64,000 nucleotides of DNA from positions 7,836,632 to 7,900,631 of the forward strand of contig CM119268.1 of NCBI GenBank assembly GCA_051294375.1. Direction: 5' to 3'. The stretch comes from Paraspadella gotoi. Its lineage: Eukaryota; Chaetognatha. The notes beneath the pieces were generated by a model, which did not search any database, was not told the DNA's origin, and worked only from the letters and a program-made list of their open reading frames with translations. Positions 12,059-19,534 of the stretch are shown piece after piece. The position numbers and the translations under genes were made by a program. Within the stretch, counting starts at the first letter, position 1, and every line of letters begins with the position of its first letter.

Positions 12059-14050
12059 ACACTCTAACACACCCTCGCTATCATTGACCCGCATTCAACT
12101 GCTCTCAGCCCCACCACCTTCGTCGCAAACGAGCCCAATGCCTCCCCGAGTCCGCCCAATCCTCTGTGTCCCCGCTACTCTCCACGTCCCACCCCCTCCC
12201 CACCTCCTTTACCCCCTAGACGTTCCTCCCACCCCTCCTCCCCTTCCCGACCCCCACCGTTTCCCTACCGGACGCGACGCCCCGTCCGCGGAGGCTTCTC
12301 TTTCGCCCCAGCGGGAGCGGCTTTGCACCTCAGAGGTGNNNNNNNNNNNNNNNNNNNNNNNNNCGGCTTGCATCGGGCCGCGACCCCGCGTCAAAGTCGG
12401 CCGAGTCGAGCAGAAAACTCGGCTCGTTGTCGGGCAGCGAACGAGGGTGGGTTGTCGGGCGTCAAGATATTGTGCTCTGTCGGGTAACGAGTCGGGATGA
12501 GTTGTCCGGCGGACAGATCTTTTTTCTCAGTGAAGGGCGAGGCGAAGTAGGTTGTCTGCCAGCCAGACGATGCGTTTATCGGTGAGTTTTAGGTTTCGTG
12601 AGGAAGCGATCCATTGGAGTTTTCGGTTTTCCAGTTAATTCGCATAGGATCGATTATTGAATCGAGAAAATTTGAGAGCAGGTCTCGTCCTGTTACCATT
12701 CAATGTTAGGCAGTAACGTGGAAGGAGTCGTTGTTATAGATTCTAGGTTCTAGACAGACTTTATTCGGGGACAGAAGAATCGACTGAGCTGAGCAAAGCC
12801 GAAAAAAAAGGAAGTTCAAGAGATTTTCCGTCGATTGCTTGTTCCGCTTTCGTTTTACTTTCTTTCACTGTTGAACCTGTTACACAGAATTAAAGATTCT
12901 ACCGGAAACGATTGGAAAAACCGTAACTTTTCGGCGTGAAATCTGTCTCACATATTTTTCTTTTTTTTTTCCACGAGTTCGCTTGAATATCGAATAAGTA
13001 CTATGATTATTTTAATAGTTTTCTCTTTTCCCTCCCTATCCCTCAAGGATGGGCAATCGAGGACGATCCGGCAATTCCAATTCATCGATTGGCCGGAACA
13101 GGGCGTGCCCAAATCCGGCGAAGGCTTCATCGACTTTATTGGTCAAGTGCACAAGACGAAGGAACAGTTCGGACAGGTGAGGTCGCTGGTCGGCTAAGGG
13201 AATTATCTACTATATTTATTTTAAGAAAAAGAGAGAGAGAGAGAGAGAGTAATTATAACTTTTTTCTCCAAATGTCTGTACCCTCCAAGGACGGACCCAT
13301 CACCGTCCACTGTTCCGCCGGCGTCGGCCGCACCGGCGTCTTCGTCACTCTCTCCATCGTCCTCGAGCGAATGCGCTACGAGGGCGTCGTCGACCTGTTC
13401 CAGGTGCGTCGGTGATTTTGGGTGGCGTTGGGTCCGATTTCGGTGGCCGAGGGATGGAGAGTTTGGAATAACAGAGAAACGATTAAATCGCGTTTTGTTT
13501 TTTTATTTAAAATTAAAAAGATTTCTATTTTTTTTTTTTCAATTTTTAAATTGTTTGTATATCGGCAACAGCCGGGTTGCCTGTGGATAGGCCCATTGGA
13601 ATGGGGCATCTCATTTGTTGGCTTGGGGGCTCGCGTCCCTGCCAGTGACTCGCCTCGCAGTCACGTGCCGCGGTTACCCTAGGAAGGTCTCGCTATTGGC
13701 TGAACGATGATGGACGTGAGGTGGTGTGAATAATGAATATACCGCCACATTGTATCAATTGTTTGTTTTGATTCTTAGAATTTTTTAATTCTTACTTAGA
13801 TTCTTAAAAATTACAAACAATTAAAAAGTAGAAACATTTTCAATTTAAAAAAATATGAAAGACAGGATCATCAAAATATTAGTATTAGCATATACTATAT
13901 AATATTAATATTTCTCTCTTTCCTGCACATTAGACGGTGAAGATGCTTCGAACACAACGACCGGCGTTGGTCCAGACCGAGGACCAATATCAATTCTGCT
14001 ACCGGGCGGCGCTCGAGTACTTGGGATCCTTCGATCATTACGCTGCTTAA
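1..14050 (+). CDS. Lar: LAR-type receptor tyrosine phosphatase, 3' part (25 exons, 5' end outside window)
   Basis: Type IIa receptor protein tyrosine phosphatase, a cell-surface adhesion receptor. In other animals the family acts in axon guidance and synapse assembly by dephosphorylating phosphotyrosine proteins beneath the membrane. About 1,170 residues can be read by joining exons with GT-AG junctions. The order is partial FN3, three FN3 repeats, membrane-proximal ectodomain, one TM helix, linker, D1 and D2, ending in GSFDHYAA and a TAA. Family members are about 1,900-2,000 residues, so the signal peptide, Ig domains and first FN3 repeats must lie to the left. D1 carries KNRY, WPDHG and [11 protein letters not shown]2 carries KNRL, WPEQG and [10 protein letters not shown], the usual weak second domain. 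Problems: a phase conflict at exons 9/10 and an assembly-damaged exon 21-22 region. Identity as LAR family is essentially certain; the exact ortholog name is inferred. Confidence 0.95.
240..377 (+). CDS. Lar: Lar exon 2: start of an FN3 repeat
   Basis: Acceptor at 238-239 (CTCAAG), donor GTGAGG, 46 codons, phase 0 at both ends. The protein has the typical FN3 entry [15 protein letters not shown] and the tryptophan strand [12 protein letters not shown] is a potential N-glycosylation site. An ATG at 246 is internal to the exon and is not a translation start. The acceptor has only a short pyrimidine run, so the first codons are slightly uncertain. Confidence 0.88.
779..886 (+). CDS. Lar: Lar exon 3: middle of the FN3 repeat
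   Basis: Acceptor TTTAG, donor GTGAGG, 36 codons in phase 0. It reads [17 protein letters not shown] through [10 protein letters not shown], giving FN3 strands D to F with the L..D T.YEF signature. A second N-glycosylation site (VNVTD) is present. The preceding 401-bp intron is AT-rich with T runs and shows no other feature. Confidence 0.9.
1031..1092 (+). repeat. Dispersed repeat family R, fragment in Lar intron 3
   Basis: AAATTGGTGCAACCATTG, AAAAATTATCCATTCA, GCTATC and GACTTTGGAC occur in the same order as at 50707-50780. About 60 bp only. Confidence 0.55.
1172..1241 (+). CDS. Lar: Lar exon 4: end of the FN3 repeat
   Basis: Acceptor TTGCACAG, donor GTGAATCC, 70 nt starting in phase 0 and ending in phase 1. 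It reads [19 protein letters not shown], then TSAK, the G strand of the FN3 repeat (A.TSRG.GPWS is typical). Apparent open reading beyond 1242 is A/T-rich intron. The following intron (1242-2000, 759 bp) holds only homopolymer-rich DNA. Confidence 0.9.
2001..2149 (+). CDS. Lar: Lar exon 5: first half of the next FN3 repeat
   Basis: Acceptor TTTCGCAG, donor GTAAAG, phase 1 in and phase 0 out. The split codon gives D, then [20 protein letters not shown], then [17 protein letters not shown]. This is FN3 strands A to C' with the conserved Trp and the Y.I.Y-type strand. The reading frame joins exon 4 without error. Confidence 0.92.
2510..2653 (+). CDS. Lar: Lar exon 6: second half of the FN3 repeat
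   Basis: Acceptor CCTCCCAG after a long pyrimidine run, donor GTAAGT, 48 codons in phase 0. It reads [20 protein letters not shown], then [18 protein letters not shown]. The L.P.T.Y..RI.A..G.G..S pattern is the E to G strand signature of FN3. The exon is GC-rich against AT-rich introns, as for the whole gene. Confidence 0.92.
3033..3236 (+). CDS. Lar: Lar exon 7: first half of the last FN3 repeat
   Basis: Acceptor CCCAACCAG, donor GTAAGG, 68 codons in phase 0. It begins [19 protein letters not shown], then TLHWEHP, the FN3 A and B strands, and continues through a Gly/Ala-rich loop ([11 protein letters not shown]) into YYKIEYGS and a charged segment ending DVDPWK. The Gly/Ala loop looks longer than usual for this FN3 position. 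Confidence 0.92.
3294..3533 (+). repeat. 9-bp minisatellite GACCTCGAT in Lar intron 7
   Basis: More than 20 tandem 9-base units GACCTCGAT, GACCTAGAT and GACCTAAAT fill most of the 345-bp intron between exons 7 and 8. Variation is confined to two positions of the unit. The period is a multiple of three, so both strands stay open and translate as three-residue repeats, but a real donor and acceptor flank it and it is intronic. Confidence 0.9.
3582..3726 (+). CDS. Lar: Lar exon 8: end of the last FN3 repeat
   Basis: Acceptor CCCCCCAG, donor GTGAGT, phase 0 in and phase 1 out. It reads [20 protein letters not shown], then [18 protein letters not shown]. The [18 protein letters not shown] pattern is a textbook FN3 F-G region. 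FNIS is a potential N-glycosylation site. Confidence 0.92.
4007..4171 (+). CDS. Lar: Lar exon 9: membrane-proximal ectodomain
   Basis: Acceptor CCTTCAAG, phase 1 in; the split codon gives A, then [18 protein letters not shown]. Downstream [20 protein letters not shown] matches the conserved ASE..GPIS.Y.VVVVP block that follows the FN3 repeats in LAR proteins. The best donor is GTGAGA after base 4171, leaving phase 1. No obvious furin-type polybasic site is visible here. Confidence 0.9.
   Translation, partial: HPRRWRPLTSTVRATGIPPSKSGCVAPPRSTGQSHTTSWSSSRRNHEESPSITE
4179..4264 (+). repeat. 9-bp minisatellite GATTGATTT in Lar intron 9
   Basis: About nine tandem copies of a 9-base unit GATTGATTT start a few bases after the exon 9 donor. 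They are intronic. The unit differs from the 9-bp unit of intron 7 but has the same period. Confidence 0.88.
4606..4681 (+). repeat. Interrupted (CT)n tract before the exon 10 acceptor
   Basis: Runs of CT broken by single C or T shifts form the pyrimidine tract of the exon 10 splice acceptor. Tracts of this kind recur throughout the window. Confidence 0.85.
4698..4896 (+). CDS. Lar: Lar exon 10: membrane-proximal ectodomain (5' end uncertain)
   Basis: The frame from about 4711 to the GTGAGT donor reads [20 protein letters not shown] and later [20 protein letters not shown], then [14 protein letters not shown]. This matches the PYIAA...GD...Y.GF.N..L....Y..F.RA block before the TM of LAR proteins. 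The acceptor after the (CT)n tract at 4697 leaves one base before the first codon. Exon 9 ends in phase 1, so two bases are needed. Either a base is lost or gained near the 5' end, or a microexon lies in between. Confidence 0.82.
5000..5395 (+). repeat. GGAAA pentanucleotide satellite in Lar intron 10
   Basis: About 390 bp of (GGAAA)n in four main blocks, separated by AAGAAGAGGAGGAGAAA-like spacers that recur at about 5070, 5140 and 5205. The + strand is almost entirely purine. It lies wholly inside the 626-bp intron between exons 10 and 11. Confidence 0.9.
5523..5689 (+). CDS. Lar: Lar exon 11: transmembrane exon
   Basis: Acceptor CCCGCAG, donor GTAAGG, phase 0 in and phase 2 out. A hydrophilic stretch ([16 protein letters not shown], later DRSGQDN) precedes a single hydrophobic helix beginning [18 protein letters not shown] and ending in LLY. 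The stop-transfer RR follows. The LW..GPVLA start of the helix is characteristic of LAR family members. The chain crosses from extracellular to cytoplasmic here. Confidence 0.94.
6561..6703 (+). CDS. Lar: Lar exon 12: cytoplasmic juxtamembrane linker
   Basis: Acceptor TCTTGCAG, donor GTATAC, phase 2 in and phase 1 out. The basic stop-transfer continues as [11 protein letters not shown], followed by a Gly/Asn-rich linker containing [16 protein letters not shown] and GQIGMLTNG. This spacer between TM and D1 is variable in the family, and alternative splicing is common at this point in other species. Phases and junctions agree with exons 11 and 13. Confidence 0.88.
6704..7855. other. Lar intron 12, no gene found
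   Basis: The longest intron of the visible gene, 1,152 bp. It is AT-rich with T and A homopolymers and ends in a (TCC)n/(CT)n pyrimidine tract at about 7818-7852 that serves as the exon 13 acceptor tract. No conserved coding stretch was seen. Confidence 0.8.
7856..8007 (+). CDS. Lar: Lar exon 13: N-terminal helices of D1
   Basis: Acceptor CCCCCAG, donor GTTAGT, phase 1 in and phase 0 out. It reads [20 protein letters not shown], then [18 protein letters not shown] and [17 protein letters not shown] and HPPIP...LAD are diagnostic for the helix-turn-helix wedge before D1 in LAR proteins. Confidence 0.95.
8241..8308 (+). CDS. Lar: Lar exon 14: D1
   Basis: Acceptor AATTTCAG, donor GTGAGT, phase 0 in and phase 2 out. 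It reads [20 protein letters not shown], then KN and a split Arg codon. [21 protein letters not shown] is near invariant in LAR D1. The following intron (8309-8375) is only 67 bp. Confidence 0.95.
8376..8477 (+). CDS. Lar: Lar exon 15: D1 phosphotyrosine-recognition loop
   Basis: Acceptor CTTCTCCAG, donor GTGAGA, phase 2 in and phase 2 out. It completes KNRY and reads [20 protein letters not shown], then [13 protein letters not shown]. The Tyr of KNRY stacks on the substrate phosphotyrosine ring in active PTP domains, and DYINA.. is PTP motif 2. The substrate-binding Tyr is present. Confidence 0.95.
8754..8880 (+). CDS. Lar: Lar exon 16: D1 core
   Basis: Acceptor GCTGCAG, donor GTGAGT, phase 2 in and phase 0 out. 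It reads [20 protein letters not shown], then [36 protein letters not shown] is the core PTP signature of strands and helices ahead of the WPD loop. Confidence 0.96.
9246..9438 (+). CDS. Lar: Lar exon 17: D1 with the WPD loop
   Basis: Acceptor CCGCAG, donor GTGAGA, phase 0 in and phase 1 out. It reads [20 protein letters not shown] and ends [13 protein letters not shown], the Gly being completed in exon 18. The Asp of the WPD loop, the general acid of catalysis, is intact. [10 protein letters not shown] insertion precedes REVRQFQF. Confidence 0.96.
9697..9876 (+). CDS. Lar: Lar exon 18: D1 active site
   Basis: Acceptor CTTCAG, donor GTGATT, phase 1 in and phase 1 out. It contains [20 protein letters not shown] and the catalytic P-loop [19 protein letters not shown], with the nucleophilic Cys and the phosphate-binding Arg both present. 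It ends KNEKTVDIY and a split Gly. The donor GTGATT is weaker than others in the gene and opens a short intron made largely of ATG repeats. Confidence 0.97.
9888..9953 (+). repeat. (ATG)22 microsatellite in Lar intron 18
   Basis: Twenty-two perfect ATG triplets lie inside the 117-bp intron between exons 18 and 19. The intron length is a multiple of three and its reading frame, continued from exon 18, has no stop. Retention would add 39 residues including 22 Met to D1. Confidence 0.95.
9994..10193 (+). CDS. Lar: Lar exon 19: end of D1 and inter-domain linker
   Basis: Acceptor CCAACAG, donor GTTGAG, phase 1 in and phase 0 out. It reads [20 protein letters not shown], with the Q-loop QTEDQY that positions catalytic water. 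It continues through [20 protein letters not shown], then [12 protein letters not shown], the D1-D2 linker conserved in LAR proteins. Confidence 0.95.
10599..10769 (+). CDS. Lar: Lar exon 20: start of D2
   Basis: Acceptor CTTAACAG, donor GTGAGT, 57 codons in phase 0. It reads [20 protein letters not shown], then [17 protein letters not shown] and [18 protein letters not shown] replaces the KNRY of active PTP domains. In human LAR D2 the same Leu is one of two changes known to abolish activity. Confidence 0.95.
11124..11257 (+). CDS. Lar: Lar exon 21: D2 core (intact copy)
   Basis: Acceptor TCTCTCAG, donor GTGGGT, phase 0 in and phase 2 out. It reads [20 protein letters not shown], then [17 protein letters not shown] and TKLREMGR. 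This is the clean copy. A second copy at 11598-11732 carries a one-base insertion near its start. Confidence 0.93.
11394..11410 (+). CDS. Lar: Lar exon 22, first fragment, cut by a 10-base gap
   Basis: After acceptor TTTCCAG the reading is EKCHE, the start of the EKCHEYWP block of D2. It runs into an N gap at 11411-11420. The intron before it is repeated almost identically at 11421-11480 and 11826-11888. Confidence 0.75.
11481..11522 (+). other. Second partial copy of Lar exon 22 (assembly duplication)
   Basis: It follows another copy of the same intron end (TTTCCAG). It reads [13 protein letters not shown] in frame, then breaks off at about 11522 into unrelated CCGCCCCCACCAG sequence. From about 11553 it joins a repeat of the intron before exon 21. 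The break point looks like a misassembly junction. Confidence 0.75.
11598..11732 (+). other. Second copy of Lar exon 21, frameshifted
   Basis: It is identical to 11124-11257 apart from one extra T near its 5' end (CGATTATCG against CGATATCG), which shifts the frame. Flanking intron sequence is also duplicated. Most likely a read-level error in a falsely duplicated segment. Confidence 0.8.
11889..12017 (+). CDS. Lar: Lar exon 22, only full-length copy, with indel errors
   Basis: It lies between acceptor TTTCCAG and donor GTGAGT, about 129 nt. Fragments of all frames correspond to the D2 segment that starts [13 protein letters not shown] and ends REFRVTEAR. Several one-base insertions and deletions (for example GAGAAGGTGTC against GAGAAGTGTC in the earlier partial copies) interrupt the frame. 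Because the gene is otherwise intact and its neighbours are clean, sequencing error is more likely than a real lesion. Confidence 0.75.
12068..12338 (+). other. Proline-rich open stretch inside Lar intron 22
   Basis: From the codon after a TAA at 12065 this frame stays open up to the 25-base gap at 12339. It encodes a Pro/Ser/Arg-rich peptide with pieces such as [35 protein letters not shown] and [23 protein letters not shown] at 12102-12108 could be an acceptor. Lar D2 proteins have no known insert here. It may be an alternative exon, part of a misplaced gene fragment, or chance in C-rich DNA. No function is assigned. Confidence 0.25.
13048..13176 (+). CDS. Lar: Lar exon 23: D2 with WPE loop
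   Basis: Acceptor CCTCAAG, donor GTGAGG, 43 codons in phase 0. It reads [20 protein letters not shown], then [20 protein letters not shown]. The general-acid Asp of the WPD loop is Glu here, as in D2 of other LAR proteins and consistent with a regulatory domain. Confidence 0.95.
13290..13403 (+). CDS. Lar: Lar exon 24: D2 P-loop
   Basis: Acceptor CCTCCAAG, donor GTGCGT, 38 codons in phase 0. It reads [20 protein letters not shown], then [18 protein letters not shown]. The Cys and Arg of the P-loop are kept although the domain carries the KNRL and WPE substitutions. Confidence 0.96.
13934..14050 (+). CDS. Lar: Lar exon 25: C-terminal exon with stop
   Basis: Acceptor CACATTAG, phase 0. It reads [20 protein letters not shown], then [18 protein letters not shown] and TAA at 14048-14050. 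The [11 protein letters not shown] ending is the invariant C-terminus of LAR-family phosphatases, which fixes both family and gene end. Confidence 0.97.
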   Translation, partial: TVKMLRTQRPALVQTEDQYQFCYRAALEYLGSFDHYAA

Positions 14051-14440
14051 AATGCCTCGTCTCGGAATCGGGATCGCCCCCTGCTTCTCGCCGTACAATC
14101 GATGCGTGCCATCTCGCGGAAAGGAAAAGAAACTGCAATTTGTTTTGATTTTTGGTTTGTTTACCATCGGATCATTTGTTTTTTTGTTTGCGTATTTTTG
14201 TTGCTTTCTTTAATTTTTATTTTGACATCGCGTTGAAGTTTTAAACGGTAGTACTAGTACCGCGTAATTGATAAGTATTAGTTTTTTTAGTATTTGATCC
14301 ATTTTTCATAATTACCTAAGCGCGATGTAACAAAATTTAAGAAAAGAAAATGGAGGAAAACGAACAAACTTTAGAACTGATCTTGTTGAGAAAAAAAAAT
14401 GTGATGTAAACAAAATAAACTTTAAGGCAAAATTTTCATC
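14051..14440 (+). other. Lar 3' UTR (minimal estimate)
   Basis: AT-rich noncoding sequence after the stop. The first AATAAA lies at 14414-14419; others occur at 15306-15311 and 15321-15326, so the transcript may extend further. The end is inferred. Confidence 0.5.
14414..14419 (+). terminator. Candidate polyadenylation signal AATAAA
   Basis: First canonical hexamer after the Lar stop, 364 bases downstream. The region 15-45 bases further has no strong GT-rich element, so use of the later hexamers near 15306-15326 is possible. Confidence 0.35.
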
Positions 14441-14881
14441 AACATAAATCGGCGAGTTGACGGGGATCTCGAATTCTGTTGAGGCAGATTTTTTCTTTTC
14501 ACAAAGTGAAAACAAATGAACGCGCGGGAGTGTAATCGACTGTGGGATGCCATCTTTATTGTCACCGGGGTAAGTTCTTTGACCCCGATGACGCCTCGCC
14601 CCGAAGGTGAGGAAAAAAGGACGTGCGGAGAGAGAATAAGTTAATCGTTTACAAATCGAGTCTGCGTCGTCCGAAAAAAAAAAGTAAGTTATTTATTCGC
14701 CGATTAGCTTTTTGTTTTTTTGTTGTCGATGCAAACGCCGCGTTGCGAGCGACGCGACAGTTTGGAAAAAAAAACAAAAAGTCATCGTTAATCATCACAC
14801 CGACCTCTTTCAATATTTCTCGGTCACACCGTCATCTTAATCATCGTCATAATCGTCATCATATGAAGTGAAATTTAACCG

Positions 14882-14886
14882 CTCTT

Positions 14887-14931
<45 letters not shown>

Positions 14932-14935
14932 TCCT

Positions 14936-14967
<32 letters not shown>

Positions 14968-15010
14968 CTCTCGGGCGTTTTGGGAAAAAAAAAAAAAAAA
15001 AAAAAAAAAT
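14882..15010 (+). repeat. (CT)n tract followed by poly(A)
   Basis: About 90 bp of interrupted CT repeats up to 14971, then an A run of about 25 at 14985-15009. Noncoding; it lies between Lar and the first large duplicated segment. Confidence 0.85.
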
Positions 15011-15598
15011 ACCTTCCCAACCCCCGAGCAAAGCGTCTGTCCGGTTGTCTGTGTGCTCTCCCTTCATACTTTCGTTTGTTTCGCCTTTCCTCTTTTTCGA
15101 TCAGCTTTTATCTCTGTCTCTCCTACTGTTCCCCTTTCGCCCTTGTTTATTTCTGTCCGTCTCCCTGCCCCCCCCTTCCATGCCCCCACCCATCTCCTCC
15201 ACCTGTCTTCTCCCCCTTTCTCTTGTTTTAGCTTTTTTTTTTTTAAAAACGATGGCTTTTAGTCTTTTAGTCTTTTGGCTTTTTAGTCTCGTTTTCGATG
15301 TAGTAAATAAACGTTGAGTGAATAAACGTTGAGATTCACCAGCTCAGCAATAATATGACATCCATTGTTAGTTAATTTATTTACTACGTATTTAATTTTA
15401 TAATTTACTATATAAGGAGCCTTAATTTGGGATCTTTGGCAGACTCTTCGACCCTTTTGTGACTCGTAATTTGGTCGTTTCGATTCCGATTGAGTTTAGT
15501 GAAAAGTGAACCCATCATTTTTTTTTCTCGAAAAATTCCCCCCCCCTTTCCCTGTTTTTTTCCTCTCTTCCAAAAAAAAAGCTTTTTTGCGTCGTACC

Positions 15599-16935
15599 CC
15601 TCATCTCTTGCTGAAGCCCCCACTTCGTACCCCTCGTCTCTTGCTGAAGCCCCCCTTCGTGCCCCTTGCCCCGAAAAGCTTCTCGTTTTTTTCCAAAAAG
15701 AAAAGTATCACAAAAGTAAAACATTCATTTTTATTTTTTATCAACGAGAATTAAACATTTTAAAATAATTGCCACGCCGAACCCATTGTTACATTTCGAT
15801 CAAAAAACAAAACAAAACAAAACAAAAAAGTAATCAATAGATATAGACTAGCTGTTACAGTGATTGTGCAAAAAGAAACGTGTTATAGCCTTTCCTTGTG
15901 TTTTCGTTTCCATTAACTGCTTAATTATTATTATTTTTTTTCAAAAAAGTAATAACGATTTACGCTACGAAAATTACTTTCGAAACAAATAAAAATTTCC
16001 TTCATTATTTTTCTTGGTTTTTTTTTTTTTTTTAAGTTGCCGTTGAATAAAACAAAATTGTCCTGTGCTTTTGTTTAAAAAAAAAAAAATAAACGATTTC
16101 ATTTCGCTCTTCTCGTCGCCGAAAGGGGTCTTACCTTAACTTATTATTGCAAAACGATATCCTCCCAACCCCAACGACATTCACTCGTCCTCTTATATGA
16201 TAAAGTTAAACCAATTTCAAATCACCCTTTCGCGACGGAAAAAGTTCATTCTGTTGTGTTTTTACCTCCATCACAGAATAGCGTGAAAATTGTTACGAAC
16301 ATAATTTTATGTAAATAATTGAATTAATTGACATCATCTTAATACGTAGTATATATGAAATGTCTAGTAATGAACTTGCGTCCTTTTTTTATTACTTTAC
16401 TACAGCTAATAAGAAATTTTATATTTAAATTTAAAAAAAAAAGCTATTTACAAAGAAACGAAATATTGTTGCTGTTATAATTTTCCAGTTTAGTTTTGAG
16501 AAGGTTGCATCGAAGAATTGATCAGAATTTTCAAATTTAATGTAGTAATTTTGTTAGTCATTTGTTGCGTATTCCTTGTTACAGAGCTCTCTCTGTTGTA
16601 CGACCGAACGAACAAATAGGGGTTATTGATGCTAATTTGTTTTCGGGTAACATTATAATTCATGCTTTGAAATTAATACAACCAACCCAAAATTTATTAA
16701 TACATTTAATTAATAAATTATAAGTTTCCTTGCCCGTGACTTTTAGTTAAAGCCACTATATCAAACTTTTTTGTCTTTTCAATTTCAAAAACCCGAGCTT
16801 CGGAAAAATGCCGATTGACGATTTTCTTCAAAAAAATAAAATAGCTTGCTTTCATTCAATTCAATTTTGCTCTTGCTGGTCATATAATAAAATATTTAAC
16901 AAATGAATAGTTATCAATGATCATTATTGTTTTAC
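15599..16935 (+). repeat. 1.3-kb tandem segment, copy 1
   Basis: AT-rich noncoding segment beginning CCTCATCTCTTGCTGAAGCC and ending ATCATTATTGTTTT. It is repeated directly at 16951-18270. Copies match along their length and differ by scattered one- or two-base indels. Within the start is a smaller two-unit repeat of CTCTTGCTGAAGCCCCC. No coding sequence seen. Confidence 0.85.
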
Positions 16936-16950
16936 ACCCAAGAGAGAATC

Positions 16951-18270
16951 CCTCATCTCTTGCTGAAGCCCCCACTCGTACCCCTCGTCTCTTGCTGGAA
17001 GCCCCCTTCGTGCCCCTTGCCGAAAAGCTTCTCGTTTTTTTTCGCAAAAGAAAAAGTATCACAAAAGTAAAAACATTCATTTTTATTTTTTATCAACGAA
17101 AATTAAACATTTTAAAAATAATTTGCCACGCCGAACCCATTGTACATTCGATCAAAAAACAAAACAAAACAAAAAAAAGTAATCAATAATATAGACTAGC
17201 TGTTACAGTGATGTGCAAAGAAACGTGTATGCCCTTTCCTTGTGTTTTCGTTTCCATTAACTGCTTAATTATTATTATTTTTTTTCAAAAAAAGTAATAA
17301 CGATTTCGCTCGAAAATTACTTTCGAACAAATAAAATTTCCTTCATTATTTTCTTGTTTTTTTTTTTTTTTATAAGTTGCCGTTGAATAAAACAAAATTG
17401 TCCTGTGCTTTTGTTTAAAAAAAAAAAAATAAACGATTTCATTTCGCTCTTCTCGTCGCCGAAGGGTCTTCCTAACTTATTATTGCAAACGATATCTCCA
17501 CCCAACGACATTCACTCGTCTCTTATATGATAAAGTTAAACCAATTTAAATCACCCCTTTCGCGACGGAAGAAGTTCATTACTGTTGTGTTTTTACCTCC
17601 ATCAGCAGAATAGCGTGAAAATTGTTACGAACATAATTTTATGTAAATAATTGAATTAATGACATCATCTTAAACGTAGTAATATGAAATGTCTAGTAAA
17701 ACTTGCGTTTCTTTTTTTATTACTACTACAGCTAAATAAGAAATTTAATTTAAATTTAAAAAAAAAAAGCTATTTACAAAGAAACGAAATATTGTTGCTG
17801 TTATAATTTTCCCAGTTTAGTTTTGAGAAGGTTTGCATCGAAGAATTGATCAGAATTTTCAATTTAATGTAGTAATTTTGGTAGTCATTTGTTTGCGTAT
17901 TCCTTGTTACAAGAGCTCTCTCTGTTGTACACCGAACAGAACAAAAGGAGTTATTGATGCTAATTTGGTTTTCGGTAACATTATAATTCACTGCTTTGAA
18001 ATTAATACACCAACCCAAAATTTATTAATACATTTAATTAATAAATTATAAGTTTCCTTGCCCGTGACTTTTAGTTAAAGCCAACTATATCAAACTTTGT
18101 GTCTTTTCAATTTCAAAAACCAACACTTTCGGAAAAATGCCGATTGACGATTTTCTTCAAATAAATAAAATAGCTTGCTGCTTTCATTTCATTCAATTCC
18201 AATTTTGTCTTGCTGTCATTATTTAAAAATTTAAACAAATGAATAGTTATCAATGATCATTATTGTTTTG
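16951..18270 (+). repeat. 1.3-kb tandem segment, copy 2
   Basis: Direct repeat of 15599-16935 joined through 15 bases. The indel-dominated differences fit unpolished long-read sequence placed twice. No gene seen. Confidence 0.85.
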
Positions 18271-18335
18271 TTTTTTTAGTATTTGTTTTGGGGCCCATCC
18301 GACAATCTCGCGAAATCATTTAACACTAATATCCA

Positions 18336-18398
18336 CCAATCGGCGCTCTCTTTCTCATCCGCGACCTAAAATCGATGGTTTATCCTGACTCTGATTGG
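18336..18398. promoter_or_regulatory. Pair of opposed CCAAT boxes, candidate promoter element
   Basis: CCAAT at 18336-18340 and its complement ATTGG at 18394-18398 flank 53 bases, next to GGCGGGGAGAGG at about 18415. The spacing resembles NF-Y-type promoters, but no first exon was recognised nearby. Confidence 0.2.
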
Positions 18399-18399
18399 C

Positions 18400-18475
18400 T
18401 GAAAAAAAAATTTAAGGCGGGGAGAGGAGGTAATAAAAGAAGAGAAAAGAGGAAAGAGAGAAAATAAAAGGAAAG

Positions 18476-18536
<61 letters not shown>

Positions 18537-19446
18537 TCGCTTCGCGTAAGNNNNNNNNNNNNNNNNNNNNNNNNNGTAATGGACGCGTCAATCAACCGTC
18601 TCATTGACAAAACGAGAGGGAGGGGAACCGAGTCGAGAGCCTAAAGGGCGTGGCCCTCTAGAAAGAATCCACGCTAAATCTCGGCGTAATACTATTATTT
18701 ACTTTTTTTTTCTGCATTCATTTCGTTTTCATTATTTCTGCGGATCTTGGAAGGATTCCTCACAAAAGGATCCTTGTCTTCCTTTCCCGTTTTCACTGCA
18801 TTTTCGGAGAACTTTACGAGGTTAAATTTTCGATTTCTAAATGTTATGATAATCACATCTTTCTCATTGACTTTGATTCAAAAATCTAAGAATAATATTT
18901 TTTTTTAATTTAAAAACAAAAATTATATTGTTATTATATTTGTTAGAAATAAATATTATAATTATTCTTTTCTCACCTATCACCTATCGAGAAGATAATA
19001 TAATAGATCATTCTACGAGTTTGAATCATTCGCAGATATTAAAATTATTTATTATTTTATTATTATTATTATTATTTATTATTTTATTATTATTATTATT
19101 ATTTATTATTTTATTATTATTATTAAAATTTTTTGTTGTACAGCCACTGGATATTTTTGCTTTGGCATTAATTTTTTCCTCGTTTTCCTTTTGTTCCAGT
19201 TGACATCTAAGACTATCTCGTCTTATCGGTAGCAGACGAAGAGTCTGACTTTTGTTGACTCGAAAAGAAAGGAGAAGAAAAGAGAAGAGAAAGGGAAAAA
19301 AAAGAAAGCGGGATAGAGAAGGGGAGGGGGGATTTCAATTCGATTACAATGAATACATTGAAAAGACTGAAGTCCTGTTTACCTTTTCGTCAATTTCCAT
19401 TTTGTCGCCGATAATAAAAAGACATCGAGGAGAAAGAGAGAGAGGG

Positions 19447-19495
<49 letters not shown>

Positions 19496-19503
19496 TAGAG
19501 AGA

Positions 19504-19534
<31 letters not shown>

